A DNA stretch of 64,000 bases from Mortierella alpina. Lineage: Eukaryota; Mortierellomycota; Mortierellomycetes; Mortierellales; Mortierellaceae. This document shows, piece by piece, positions 1 through 11,314 of the stretch. Position 1 is the stretch's first letter. Every line of letters starts with the position of its first letter. The stretch is taken from positions 1,302,001 through 1,366,000 of the forward strand of contig JANATF010000013.1 of NCBI GenBank assembly GCA_029449245.1. Reading direction: 5' to 3'. A program made the position numbers and the translations under genes. The notes beneath the pieces were generated by a model. It was not told the DNA's origin, searched no databases, and was given only the letters and a program-made list of their open reading frames with translations.

Positions 1-2617
1 GGTGCTGATAGCCTCCGCAAAACTCTTCAGAGTAGGCGAAGCGAAAAGTGTGGACATTGCCAACTGCGATCCAAAGGCGGTGGCTACTGAATTCATGAGG
101 CGCATCGCCATAATAGAGTGACCTCCCAGCATGAAGAAATTGTCGTGGCGACCGACACGCTTGATCCTGAGAAGCTCAGACCAAATCGCTGCCAGAGCGG
201 TCTCGATCTCGCCTTGAGGAATAACATAGTTCTGAGTGAAAAACGAGCTGAAGTCGGGATTTGGGAGAGCACGGCGATCAATCTTGTTCCTGCTTGTCAG
301 AGGCAATATGTCTTGGCGGACAAACGCTGATGGAATCATGTAGTATGGCATCATGCGAGCAAGGTGCTCCCGCAGTGTATCGGCCAACTGTTCATGGCGA
401 TCGGCTTCAACATAGGCCACCAGTTGCGTATCTTCATCCTCGCCAACGATTACGACAGCTGCGTTCCTGACCAGCGGGTGCCTCACAAGATATGTCTGGA
501 TCTCACCGAGCTCAATTCGGTATCCGCGAAGCTTGATCAGATCGTCATTTCGACCTGCACACACAAGGTTGCCATCGGGCAAGTAGCGTGCCAGGTCACC
601 GGATCTGTACATACGAGCGCCTTGTATGTCGGAGAATGGGTCAGGAAGAAATCTCTCGACGCTGAGCTCAGGGCGGTTGAGATACCCAGTGGCGATTCCA
701 GGGCCGCCGATGTACATTTCACCAACAACACCGATTGGGACAGGGTTGCAGTGCTTATCAAGGACATACACGCGGCTGTTGTTGGAGGGACGGCCGATGG
801 GTGGGCGATCTAGTTGGCTGATGGCGCTGGTAACCGTGTATACTGTGGCGCTCACAGGTGTCTCGGTCGAACTATATCTGTTAATGAGGCGAACAGGACC
901 ACCATGCTGAAGTACCGTCGAATAAGCCTTGATATGGCCTTGTTCGCCTCCTAATAGGAGGTACCTGAGCTGAGACAAAGCCTTGCCGATGATAGGTGCA
1001 TACTGTAGAAGTAAGGTGTTGGTCATGTAGAGACATGTGACTTGATGGTGAACAAGTACCTCTGCTAGGCGATGTGCATTCAACTTGGTGTCGTCGTCGA
1101 TGATGATAACGCGTGCACCGTTCAGCAGCGCTGACCAAACATCAAAGGTGCTTGGGCTGAATGAAGGGCTGGTTGCCAATGCCACACGATCGGCAGGGCC
1201 AATGTCCGCAAAACCATTGTTAATGACTCCGCGAGCGATAGAGCGATGGGAAACAACGACACCCTTGGGGAGACCTGTGGTTCCAGAAGTGTACATGACA
1301 TAAGCCGTGTCTAGGCTGGACATCAAAGGGTGTAGAGGAGTTTCAGACGCTTCTACAGTATTCAAAGAGTAAGCATGGTAAACACAACGATGCAAATGTG
1401 ACAGTCATGATATCAGTTGTTCCTTTACATAGGCGATGCCACCCACCTTGCTCATATCTCACACTATTTTGAGAAACACTGAAACGAAGCACTGAGGCCA
1501 CAACCTGAGCCGAGACATTCGTGCTGTCATTGGTAACCAGCAGCTTGGCACCAGTGTGCGAGACAATGTGGGCCAATCTTTCCGCTGGCGTGCGAGTATC
1601 GATCGGTACATATGCGGCTCCAGCCTTGAGAATAGCCAACTCGGTCACAACCAGCTCGATGGACCGCTCGAGGAGCAAAGCAACAAAGTCACCAGGTTTG
1701 ACTCCTGCTTGGACAAGCCGACGGGCGAGGTGATTGGCCATTTCATTCATCTCAAGATACGTGAGCTTTTCCTCTCCTTTGACGATAGCAACTGCGTCAG
1801 GAGACTTGTCCACTTGGTCCTCAAAGAGATGATGTATGCAGCGCTCCGAAGGGTATTCGGCGTCGGTTTCATTCCACGTCTCGAGGAGCAGCTTTTTCTC
1901 CACTGCAGAGAGGATGTCGAACGAGGCAACTGGCTGGCCTTTGCTGACCACCATGTTCCTCAATACGGCCTGGAGATAGCCAGCATATCTTTCGATGGTA
2001 TCTTTGTTGTAGAGACCAGCGGCAGCGCAGATGTTCATTGTAACAGTATCCTTGTCCTGGAGAAGATGCAGCTCGAGATAATACTGCTTAAAGTCTTGGT
2101 CGCTCAGGGGCTCAGTAAGGCTGCCGGTGTGCGCGAAGAAGCTAGCCTGAGAGATATGGGGCTTCACATCGTTCTTTGAAAGGATGGCGCTGTCTCCCAC
2201 AGCTGATTGGCGGGTACCTGTGGTTCCAAAACTTTGCTTCACTCGCTCGAATAGGCTTGAAGTGTTGAGCTCTCCTGAAAGATCGACATTCATGGTGAAC
2301 GAATCGATCAAAGTCTCCTTCTCGAAAGTGCCGCCCACGTCAAGTACGATGGACTCTTGACCAGAGAGACGGGATAGCAGAATTGTCCACGCGACCAATA
2401 CGGTAGTGGCCAAATTCGAACTGTTGTCATGCGCGAAGCTCAATAGCTGCGACTTGAGAGAATCCTCCAGTTGTGTTGGGAACAGTGACTCGTGATGGCC
2501 AGGGCGACGATGATCCATGAGATTCTTGTCACCAGAGATGCCATCGCCCGATTCGCCAGCTTGGAAGTTGGATGGCTTGGCGATACGGCTATTCACATTC
2601 ACAGGTATGGAAGGCAT
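1..2617 (-). CDS. Nonribosomal peptide synthetase, 5' part (truncated C, A and PCP domains), runs off left edge
   Basis: Activates and tethers a substrate for nonribosomal peptide assembly. Exons run 2617..1447 and 1352..1 (continuing); the intron 1353-1446 is GTGGGT...CTGTAG, phase 1. About residues 45-240 match only the C-terminal half of a condensation domain (AWTILLSRLSGQ); no HHxxxDG motif is present. The adenylation domain follows with A3 YTSGTTGLPKG, A7 YRSGDLARYLPDG, A8 RGYRIELGEI and A10 NRKIDRRALP-like lysine motif (read RNKIDRRALP). A carrier domain with DNFFMLGGHS has its phosphopantetheine serine near base 116. ATG 2617 was chosen because an in-frame TAA lies just upstream. The residue aligned with the substrate-binding Asp of GrsA is Ser, and the A5 motif reads NRYSSTE rather than NxYGPTE. 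Bacterial-type NRPSs are known in Mortierellaceae; origin by transfer is inference. Product unknown. Confidence 0.9.
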
Positions 2618-5600
2618 ATGGCTGCATTAAGAATCCGGAACAGGGCTATTGAAGACTGCGATCGAAAGCTCGAATAGGAATTGTACGATACCTGATCTTG
2701 TCAGTGCTTGCTATTCCTTTTTCAGGAATACTGGAGATATTCTCAAGGATAGGCAAGCGATGGGTGTTACTGACAGTCTACTCTCGAGTATATTACAAAA
2801 TATTAGTTTCTGTGAATATGGAAGGTAAATTTTCCGGACTCAGGACTAACGCTAAGATCGCGACCATACACTAATCATGCCATCACCGGTCGATACTTCG
2901 TCTTTGAGCCCATGATGAGCGATTTCAATGGCACGAGAGATGGAGTTTTCAGATGACATTGTTCAGGTATCAAATGAAGAAGGAAATGTGGGAAAAGAGA
3001 ACAACAAGGGATGCGCTCCGTTCGCATACATTTTTAAAATTGTCTCCTTCACTTTTCGTGCCTGGTTGATGCGACGTTTCTGCAGCGACAGTTTTAAGAT
3101 TTTTTTTGTGCCCTGCTCATGCACCTCATGCGCATGCCCCAGCAATACACATTCATGCATATCATCTGGGTTGTAGACAGACAACATGAAATCAGCCATA
3201 GTCTATTGCCTTTCTCAAATCTGGTTGCAAGGTGCTTAATATCTGCGCTCGCTGTCATGGAACTCATGAAGCGTCATTGGGAGCATATCGTCTGCAAGGG
3301 GGCATCGGGTTCTTAACACAAGGGATATTTTCAGCACGCTCTCAATCTCAGCCATGTTTTGTTGAGCGAGGGAGATGTTGTTGCCTTCGCTCGCGCTCGC
3401 TCAGATCCTGAAAAAAAAACATTCGTTCGCTCGTCCCTGAACTGGACGCAATGCACAATGAGTACCTGCCCCTGAGCGAACCTAATCGAGCGAACTCGAG
3501 CAATTTTAATTCGCTGACCTCAAATTTTTGGGTTTGCTCAAGGCCCTAGGACTCTTGATAATCCGTGCCTGGCGTTTGGCAGATGGGTTTTGCGCTGATA
3601 TTGTGGTTACCGCGAAGAGGGCGAGCATTAAAGAACCGAACTTTGCATGGTATTGACGCCATCATTCCATGCTATGCATACGCCAGATGTCAAACATGCC
3701 AAAGTTCCGGTGTTATGGCGTGTCCAAAACAGTCGCACAGACCCCTGTGTGAGCGGTTTTGATAAGAGCGAGAGGATGAGGCACGACCTCTGCAGGAATG
3801 TGGTTTTCATGATCAGGTAACTATAGTGTGGCTCTGTCTGGGTCATCCAATCTCAACACTACTCTCACCGCGTTGGATCTATTGTGCATTTCACATATTT
3901 TTATCAGATGATTGACGAGGAGCTGTCGTCACATCCTGAAGTGTCGAAATTGAAGTGTCGTTTCGAAATGGCTCAAGTGTTGTTTTGCAGGGGGGGGGGG
4001 GGGGGGAATTTTATTGATGGTGGCCCATCGTAAGTCTTCAGAATACATTGCGAAGGGAGAATGGTGAAAACCAAAATATGTCGTGCTCCCTGTGGGAACA
4101 TTCTCTTCCCTCTTGGCTCTTGAATGCAAAGCGATACAAGAGAGAGCACTTCACGAAGCATATGAGCTTTTTATCTTTTCAATAGGATAAAAAGGCCTAT
4201 GCTTTCAGCCAAGAGGGTGTTCCCAACCGATGAACTGTGGTTGCATGGGGCGATTATGTGGGAAGATATGGACCTTTTACTCAGTTTCGTGAATGACACT
4301 TGGCATGAAGTGTCGTCCTCGTCGAAGTAAAGTGTTGTCACCCTTAAGGCTCTAAAAAAAGTTCGTGCCACCCATGACACCTCATTTGAAAGTTCTGTGT
4401 GAAATGCACAATAAGATACAACGGAGCGCAGGCGCTATCTAAGGCACTCAAAATCTACTCTGCTCTCACAAAATTTTTATCCTGTTGTCCCAGTTGTGGA
4501 ACGTGGTCGCAGCATGAGGAGTGTATCACTTCGGTCCCTGGGTATGTTTTCATGAGCTCGAGCGCGATCTTCATCTCTCTGCCAAGACCCACAAGTGCGA
4601 TTCCCTGCGCCGTGGCTGTTTGGATGGTGCCATAGTGTAGAAACACATTGTTTGTATAATGATGAGGAGATGGTGAACAAGGTCGGATCCTTGATGAGCC
4701 CATAGAGCATGAGGGACTCTAGGATGTGCCCAATATTATTTGCTGCGACAACGCACACAGATGTTGCGGTGGCCACTGTTGTGTATGGATTGTCGTGTCC
4801 TCCAGGTCACGAAAACACGGGAGGTGGAGAGCTATAGCAGAAAATGACACAACATGTGCATCAGTGCTGTTGGATATGCGGATGGCTGGTGGGGGGTAGG
4901 TACCGGAGTCGAGAACGCGTCGTATGCAAGTTCCTTGGGGAGAGCCAAGAACCAGGACGTGAGAGAGTCGTGTAGCTGGGGCACCTGAGTTTTGAATAAA
5001 TTCCCCACGATTATGTGAGTTGTTCTCGGCTTTAACTTATTGCACCGTGTCCAAAATCTCTCCCAAGAACCTTGTTAATATAACCGTCGAAAGCAGTCGG
5101 CGGGAGGTGAGCCTCTCTGTGTCGGGCTGAGGGTCGGCAGTGCCGTCTTCCTCTATGACTTGCGGAACCCAGTGATCCGATGGGTCTTTGACACAAAGTT
5201 CATGATCTCATCTTTCACACAAAGTTCATCCTCTCGTAGACCTGAAGTCGTCTGCCTATTGCAGAACCTAACGTGCTCCAGTATGTGGAGCACCCACCAG
5301 AGCCGATTTCTGATCGCATATTGCTCAGGACTATCCGGCCCTAACTTTTGGCGATGCAAACCCATATCCTAAAGGCTCGAAAGATATATTAGCGTCTATT
5401 GAAGGGACAATGAAGTGATCGAGAATCTGACTACACCTTACGAGAGGATAGTCTGACTTACAAACACCATTCGAAAGGCCATTCCTGAATAGACATATCT
5501 ACCAAAGGCTCTCTATGAGAGGTTTGGTGGGGGGACATCATTATCAACGCCTGTATCGTTTTGATAGTCGACACATGATACGTCTCGTCCAAAATGAGCT

Positions 5601-5873
5601 TTGCGCGGCCAAAGTACTTGGGCGGGTCCTTCCTTGATAGTAGGGTCATCCGAATATTAATACATGCACTCAACAGATAGTATCGCATCCAAAAGCATCA
5701 TCATGTGTAGTGTCAGTCGTCCAAGATGATACTCCTGCATAAAGGTCTTACGGATCAACATAAGAATGCATAAGGAAGTACGGGTATACATGCTTGAACT
5801 ATAGATACATCAGATAATCCATGTCCACCTTAGGAGGCAGCTTGTTCTCACACGCTACCTGGAGTGAGAGTGG
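2618..5873. other. Gene-poor stretch, no convincing gene
   Basis: No open frame here reads as a protein I recognise. About 4400-4800 on the minus strand has overlapping open frames with a coding look (an ANNIGHILESLMLYGL-type stretch) broken between frames; it could be an old gene or transposon relic. A run of 17 G lies at 3990-4006. The block about 3340-3560 is rich in CGCTCG/GAGCGA words, as in some mobile-element ends, but I could not define termini. Confidence 0.45.
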
Positions 5874-6960
5874 TCACAATCGTCTAGCTGAGCATAATTG
5901 AAAGATATCAGCACCGTCGCTTTGTAGGAGTTTTTCTTTCTGTCTTGTCCTCTTTGCTTGCGCTTCAAGCACTTGTAGAGGCCTGGACGGTGAGAGTTCT
6001 TGCACAATAAGAAGAAAGGTGCGCAGCCTCCATAATATCTTGAAGGCGAGCACCAAACGCTTGTAAATGCCAGTGAACGTTAGATAATAGCGAGAATCGC
6101 GCTTTATAAGCCTTACCGTGCTCCATGTTTATCCAACACCAAAGACCCAAAGACCACAATGAGTTCCATTGGATATGTTGCTTCAGGAGCGTGAGAGCCA
6201 AAGCGTTTTCCCTTGCAGGTGCCATCATCTTTAAGGCTCACGGTGTTTATCTCCGGTCCACTATCCAACGACTCTGGCCATTCATGATCTCTGATGACTT
6301 TGTTAATGACGAGGACGATGCAGTAGTATCCAGTATCGTCAACATTCAATTGATCAAGGATGTGTGTCTCAAAAGCAAGAGTGTCCTCCTGACGTCTTTG
6401 ACCTCCACGGGTTGTTTGCCTGCCTGAGGAGGTGCTGCCAGTCCAGCGAGGGTCATTGAAGGACGCTGATGGGTGAAAGGTGGAAACTGAAGTCCTTGGA
6501 GGGTGGCGCCGAATCCCGCGTTCTCGTGTTGGAAAATGCTGGTGTTATCCGGAAGGATTTCCCTCTGAAGCTAGACGAGGAGGCCGGAAGAGCTGTATCA
6601 TCAAGAGTTTGACTAGGATGAACCTGCGCGGCACGACGGTGATGTAGTTGCTGCTGGAGGTATTCTACCTGTTGCATCTGCCTTCGTTGTTTGCAGATCG
6701 GATACGGTTGGCCATGCTGAGAAAGATGTCGATCAAAGGTAGTGGTTGCGGAACCTTTCCACTCCTTTTTTCTCGGATAGTTGGAGAACAATACACCTTG
6801 AATTTAAATGCTTCGTCAAGCATGCACACACCAGGATTTCCCAATACACCAATTGCAGTTGGAGTGGCCGGGGCATTTCAGCTTCTCCTTCGACAGGCTA
6901 CACATGCGGTTCCTGGCGGGCGTCCTCTTTGAGGCTCCTCATAAAGCTCTATCGATGAGA
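5874..6960 (-). pseudogene. Degenerate Zn(II)2Cys6 transcription-factor gene
   Basis: The minus strand around 6904-6830 encodes a fungal binuclear zinc cluster split over two frames: ACVACRRR, then after a one-base loss LKC, then a C-x5-C-x2-C-x5-C series. Together this gives the C-x2-C-x6-C spacing of the GAL4-type cluster. Downstream, 6791-6453 holds a basic, Q-rich stretch with VEYLQQQL, where such proteins usually have a linker and coiled coil. Near 6450 the coding look moves to another frame (WTGSTSSGRQ...). It continues to about 6115, then possibly across a GTAAGG intron to 5874. In-frame stops and at least two frame changes mean it is not translatable as one protein. The family call rests on the cysteine pattern; linking the C-terminal part to the same ancestor is inference from strand and adjacency. 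Confidence 0.55.
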
Positions 6961-7374
6961 GTGAATGAAAGAGAACTGGTCGTGGAACCGAAGAGAAGGA
7001 ATTGTGAAAATAAGCCAGCCCTCGCCGAATGATACTTATTTGCACCCATAAATTGGATTTTGGGACATCATGAGCTGTGACAGCGCGGAAAGGCAGTGGA
7101 TCCTGTAAAGTCACATTGCGCGAGCTTTACGCAATTCAATCTGAGGCAAATGTAATGTATGGGACCTTGCACTACAGTAGCTCCCGTTACTCAGTTTTTC
7201 CATACAACAGGGATCGGAGTATGTACGCGATGTACCCTATGAACATATCGCGCATGTTGTTTGGTGCACAGTTCGTGTCTTTCATTCGATGCCGCAAAAA
7301 ATATGGACATAGAGAGGGTATCGGACGTGAACTCTACACTCAAAGCGCGTCTTTCAATTGTCAGAAATAAAAGA
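6961..7374. other. Intergenic, nothing recognised
   Basis: No supported gene, repeat or RNA seen. It could hold the decayed 5' part of the zinc-cluster pseudogene. Confidence 0.4.
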
Positions 7375-7632
7375 TCAGGCTCTCTTCACACCTTGCCTAC
7401 AGTGGGACTTGAGGGCTCTGGAGCTCGCCTGGGATCGATCAGGGTTAGCTGGCTTGCCCCATGGAGCTTTGGAGAGAGGCATCAAACGTTCCAAAACCTC
7501 GGCTCTTGACAGCGTCTCGCCCCGCTCAGGGTTAAGTCTGGCATTGGCCACATTCTTGAGCTGGATAACCTTTTGGACAGGTAGGGCCACGGCGGCTTCT
7601 TCTTTGATGCGGATATATGAGTGCTTGTTCAT
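7375..7632 (-). CDS. Possible small hypothetical protein, 85 aa
   Basis: An 85-codon frame opens at ATG 7632. It encodes a basic, hydrophilic peptide (RLNPERGETLSRAEVLERL) with no signal peptide or membrane segment. A TATA-like TATTTATAT (plus-strand view) lies about 150 bp upstream in its orientation, with a CAG-rich leader between. I do not recognise it. It lies just upstream, on the same strand, of the broken zinc-cluster gene, so it may instead be a surviving exon of that locus. The evidence is only length and amino-acid make-up. Confidence 0.25.
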   Translation of the reverse strand: MNKHSYIRIKEEAAVALPVQKVIQLKNVANARLNPERGETLSRAEVLERLMPLSKAPWGKPANPDRSQASSRALKSHCRQGVKRA

Positions 7633-8626
7633 GATGATGCAGGATCGCGTTGGTGTGGTGGAGTACGGTGAAGGTCAAGAATAGAAGATGACGCGAATGG
7701 CTGGCTTTTTTTTCACTGGCTGCTGAATCACTCTATCTTGTTGCTGCTGCTGATGGTGGACAAAGCTGGCGTTCTGGTCTCTATTTATATCACGATGAGG
7801 CCTCCGTCACGACTTCCCTTGATAATGTTCTTGAAAACCTTAACTTGATTCACCTGTGCCTGACGGCCTCGGATTGGCTGCTGCGATGCTGACAAACGAA
7901 CCTCCAAGCAACCCCGCACAAACTCTATGTGGAATCTCCTGGTCGTTGGGTGTCGTTGGTAAGACTGTGCACACACTTGGGTTTAGGCTCGGCGCTGCCT
8001 CATGATTATTAAGCACTCGAAATGGAAGGCGAACTATTCCTATGCAAGAGAAAAACGCTACTCTGGAAAGGCTGGATATATAAACAGGGGATTTTTAGTG
8101 TCATGCCCTCTCTTGTTTACAAAGCGCCGTATGCTCTCATTCTACCTCACATTGTAGACTGAGGTGTGTGGATGCGCAGGTAGCGAGTTTGTGGTGAATG
8201 CCTCTTGGTCTCGGATACCAGGATAATGAAACACTGTGGCTGGGAACATTCTCCAAGCGCTATCTGTTCCATGATGTAGAATGGCGTAGAACTGTAAATG
8301 GCGCCAGGTGTCGCGGTTAGAGGAAAAGACACAGTTACTAGGAGCTGTCAAGTAACGAGAACGGAGTGAAGAAAGATCTATTCAAATGTCTCCTGTGGAC
8401 GTGGGCATTAAAGGACACGTCCACACTAATCTTCGCTAACTAAAAATATTAAGGGTAAGTCTATGCTAGACGGTCAATCCGGCACATCAGGACGATGATT
8501 ACGCAAAGACATGAGCGATGGATGTGTGTCGTGCTCGGTTTTTCTGCGTCCTTTAGCCATAGGAGTGACTGCATATACACCGCCGTGGGTGTTTTTGATA
8601 AGAACACTCGAGCAGATGGTTTGATA
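7633..8626. other. Intergenic, no supported gene
   Basis: Short overlapping frames on both strands, none with family signal. A CAG/CTG-rich patch lies near 7740-7755. Nothing else supported. Confidence 0.4.
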
Positions 8627-8804
8627 TAGAGGTGTCGCCAGAAAGTCATGAACCAATATATTTTTGATATATGTTCCTCGATACAGTCCAATTTTTTGCC
8701 CAATCAGCCACAACTTGACAGCAACTTCCTCGCGTGAGCGGTAATCAATTGCGATTCAGTACTTCAAAAATATATTGGTTCATGACTTTCTGGCGACACC
8801 TCTA
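8627..8804. mobile_element. 178-bp foldback element (MITE-like), TA-bounded
   Basis: The arms 8627-8667 and 8764-8804 are perfect 41-base inverted repeats (outer end TAGAGGTGTCGCCAG...) around a 96-bp spacer. Both ends fall on TA, the target duplicated by Tc1/mariner elements, and there is no coding capacity. A non-autonomous Tc1/mariner-type MITE is the simplest reading. A stand-alone hairpin-forming sequence is the alternative. Confidence 0.6.
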
Positions 8805-9070
8805 ATAATACCTCAGAGAACTCTAGCGAACCTCAGAGAAGTAACTCTGGAGTTGTGTATGTGCGGAATCCCTCTCCCGCCGCTGTAATCCCACACATGG
8901 TCATCTTGTGCGGTGTTTTGTGGTTCTCTTTTTGGTCAGGCACAGGGGAGGTTCCAGAGAATAAACATTGTTCCAATGAATTGGCCTGAGCGACAGACTA
9001 TTCCCAGCGCTGGGCGGTATATCGCTCACGCAGCATGGACCTCTACGCATTGAAAATTCATTCACACAAA

Positions 9071-9080
9071 TATAAATAAA
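9071..9080 (+). promoter_or_regulatory. TATA box of secreted-family gene 1
   Basis: TATAAATAAA begins 76 bp before the ATG at 9147. The spacing is similar in the other intact family members (TATA at 11228 and 40697). Confidence 0.55.
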
Positions 9081-9146
9081 AAACTTCTACCCATTTTTCT
9101 CCTTTTGTACTCCACGCACACACTGTCCCTCAATACTCCATCCATA

Positions 9147-10083
9147 ATGCTTCTTATCAAGTCCCTTCTTGTTCTCTGCACCGGTAATTATCCATCTCTA
9201 CGAATCGCTCTCTACATCGAAAGCACTCGTCCATTCCACATCACAGCTACTCATACTGGACGCTGACATCCATGTATCGGATTGTTTAGTCACTGCTGTC
9301 CTGGCCGCAGACAGCTTTGATGCGGTGTCCTCAGTGGGTTATTTCAGTGGCGAAGACATCTCGGACCCCGATGCTACTGGACTACCCGTCTTTACCGACC
9401 GCAAGAACCGCGGCGCGGCTGTGGCGACCATCGCCCAGCACTGTGCCGACTTTACCGATTTCAAGCCCGCCGAGTTGGGCGTCAACATCGCACCTTGGTC
9501 CTACACCTATTTCATTCGTAAACTCAACGTATTCCCCGCCTTGAAGAAGACTACAAGCGAGGTGGTGAGGCTTGATTTGATCGGAACGGTGAACCAGCTG
9601 GTTGGGGAGATTGAGTACATCTATGACAATTTTGAAAAGGAAGAGGACTATCCTTTGGATCCTAAGGTGGCCAAGAACTTTCGCCGATTGGTCCCCAAGA
9701 CCCTCGATCACCCCCAGCAGAAGCGTTGGCTTTTGAATCAGGTGGCGATCCACAACGTTCCTCATGCTGACAAGTACCGCATCGAACTCGTCCGATTGAC
9801 GCTACGAATGAGCGAGGATCCAAAGACGGGCAAGGCCAAGATCGACGAGCAGGTCACCACCCTATCGAGGGATGTGTTCACGGTCGACACCACGTGGATC
9901 ACTGAGCATGCTCAGTTGTTGGCCAAGGAACTCCCGACTGTGAACGTCAAGCAGGCCATCTCGTTTCTGACCACCAAGGCTCCGCGCCGCGATGAACTCT
10001 TTGATGAAGAAGTGTCCTTCTGTGAGGAGCCCGAGAAGGAGCAGTATGATTTTTATGGTCGTAGTCGCTTCAGCCTTCAGTAA
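9147..10083 (+). CDS. Secreted protein, unrecognised family, copy 1 (276 aa)
   Basis: Exons 9147..9183 and 9290..10083; the intron is GTAATT...TTTAG, phase 1. ATG 9147 gives the signal peptide MLLIKSLLVLCTVTAVLA, so export is expected. The mature protein has a DISDPDATG motif, a KNRGAAVATI stretch, a FKPAELGV segment, LDLIGTVNQLV, KRWLLNQVAIH, a beta-like IELVRLTLRM, SRDVFTVDT and a C-terminal LTTKAPRR. It lacks a membrane segment and the mature part has almost no cysteine. It is clearly paralogous to 11315-12279 and more distantly to the genes at 39397-41698. I do not recognise the family. Function is unknown; secretion is inferred from the leader. An AATAAA lies 42 bp after the stop. Confidence 0.85.
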
Positions 10084-10124
10084 CTGACGCTGTGATATTT
10101 TTTTCAGTGCTAACTTTTTCCCGC

Positions 10125-10130
10125 AATAAA
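10125..10130 (+). terminator. Polyadenylation signal AATAAA of copy 1
   Basis: AATAAA 42 bp past the TAA stop, on the same strand and before the foldback element. Confidence 0.45.
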
Positions 10131-10181
10131 ATATGGACTTCCCGTTTTACTCATGCGCTTCCCTTTGCTCTGACTTTTGTA

Positions 10182-10477
10182 TACAGTCAATCGCCACCTT
10201 TTGTCATGAAGTATGACAAAAGGTAGGCACTATAACGAATCCGGCCTTTTCATTGGCCTAGAGGACTTTTGATTGAAGTTTTGTACTCTGTTTTCCGTGC
10301 CTTGGATGAAGGTCACATAAGAGATTCCTCTGGACATCCATGCCATGCAATGGTGAAATCGTGGATTATAGAGTACAAAACTTCAATCAAAAGTCCTCTA
10401 GGCCAATGAAAAGGCCGGATTCGTTATAGTGCTTACCTTTTGTCATACTTCATGACAAAAGGTGGCGATTGACTGTA
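10182..10477. mobile_element. 296-bp hairpin MITE, Tc1/mariner-type ends
   Basis: The arms 10182-10289 and 10370-10477 are 108-base inverted repeats that I find identical except at one position, around an 80-bp loop. The ends read TACAGTCAATCGCC: TA, then CAGT, a common start of Tc1/mariner terminal repeats. Each arm also carries its own small palindrome (ACCTTTTGTCAT, 5-base loop, ATGACAAAAGGT). It has no coding capacity, so it would need a transposase elsewhere. The near identity of the arms suggests a recent insertion, or selection or gene conversion keeping the hairpin. Confidence 0.8.
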
Positions 10478-11069
10478 CCTATCTATGCCTTCTTCAGTCT
10501 GATCTGGTACCAATCTTCTGGAAATCACATCACAGACGTGAGGGTTCCCCGATAATACACAAAAGCGCCAGCCATGAGTGTACGGGGTGTGGGTGTGGGA
10601 GTTTTTTCACCAGAGGCCAAAAAATAAAAGGGTCAAAAAGTATCGGCTTATCGATCGCGCAAGAGTCGCTCAAGGTGGTGGGAATGGTGGGAATTTTTTC
10701 TTTTTTTGGACGACGCGACAATCCTCCCTGGCGCTACAGACTCTACTTTCCACCTATGACAGTGCCAACACTGTACATGCATTATGCAAGAAAAAAAGTG
10801 ATGCTTGCGTGTGGTTTTGTACAACTCTACCACTTCGCTCGAGCCATCTTCGACAGAGGGAGGACTGGGATGGTGGGTCTCGCTACCGAATGACGCTAGT
10901 CTCCCATACCGAAGGCGTATCTTGTCTTTTTTTTTCATTTCTTTTCTTTCCTTTTCCTTGACCCCCTAGAAAGTGTCCATGCACAACATGCATTCTGCGA
11001 CTTTCTGGCAGGTTCTTACAGTCAGCCAGGGACCAGGGACATGTTTTTTTTTGACCTCTGAAGTAATTT

Positions 11070-11156
11070 TTTTCCTGTGTGTGTGTGTGTTTGTGTGTAT
11101 GTGTGTTTGTGTGTATGTGTGTTTGTGTGTGTGTTAGTGAGGGGGGGGGGGGGGGG
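11070..11156. repeat. GT microsatellite followed by a run of 16 G
   Basis: TG-rich repeat with TTTG and TATG interruptions (about 11070-11140), then 16 G at 11141-11156. It ends about 70 bp upstream of the copy-2 TATA box. Confidence 0.85.
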
Positions 11157-11227
11157 TCGAGAGTTATGCGAAGGAGTTTCCCACACTGGGATTGTAAATC
11201 CATTGCATAGTGCACATTCCTCTCCCA

Positions 11228-11235
11228 TATAAATA
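11228..11235 (+). promoter_or_regulatory. TATA box of secreted-family gene 2
   Basis: TATAAATA, 87 bp before ATG 11315, similar spacing to copy 1. Confidence 0.55.
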
Positions 11236-11314
11236 GGCACTTGCACCAGTTTGTGATCCTACCTGCCATTGTCACGCATCCTTTCCCACCGGCACAAACT
11301 ACCACCCCTCCACT

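Noticed and set aside
4455-4776. Overlapping minus-strand frames with a coding look
   Set aside because: Kept only as a note in the gene-poor region: no family recognised, frame breaks, and no start, splice or promoter signals that fit.
5181-5233. Two near-identical ACACAAAGTTCAT words
   Set aside because: Only two short copies; too little to call a repeat family or a target duplication.
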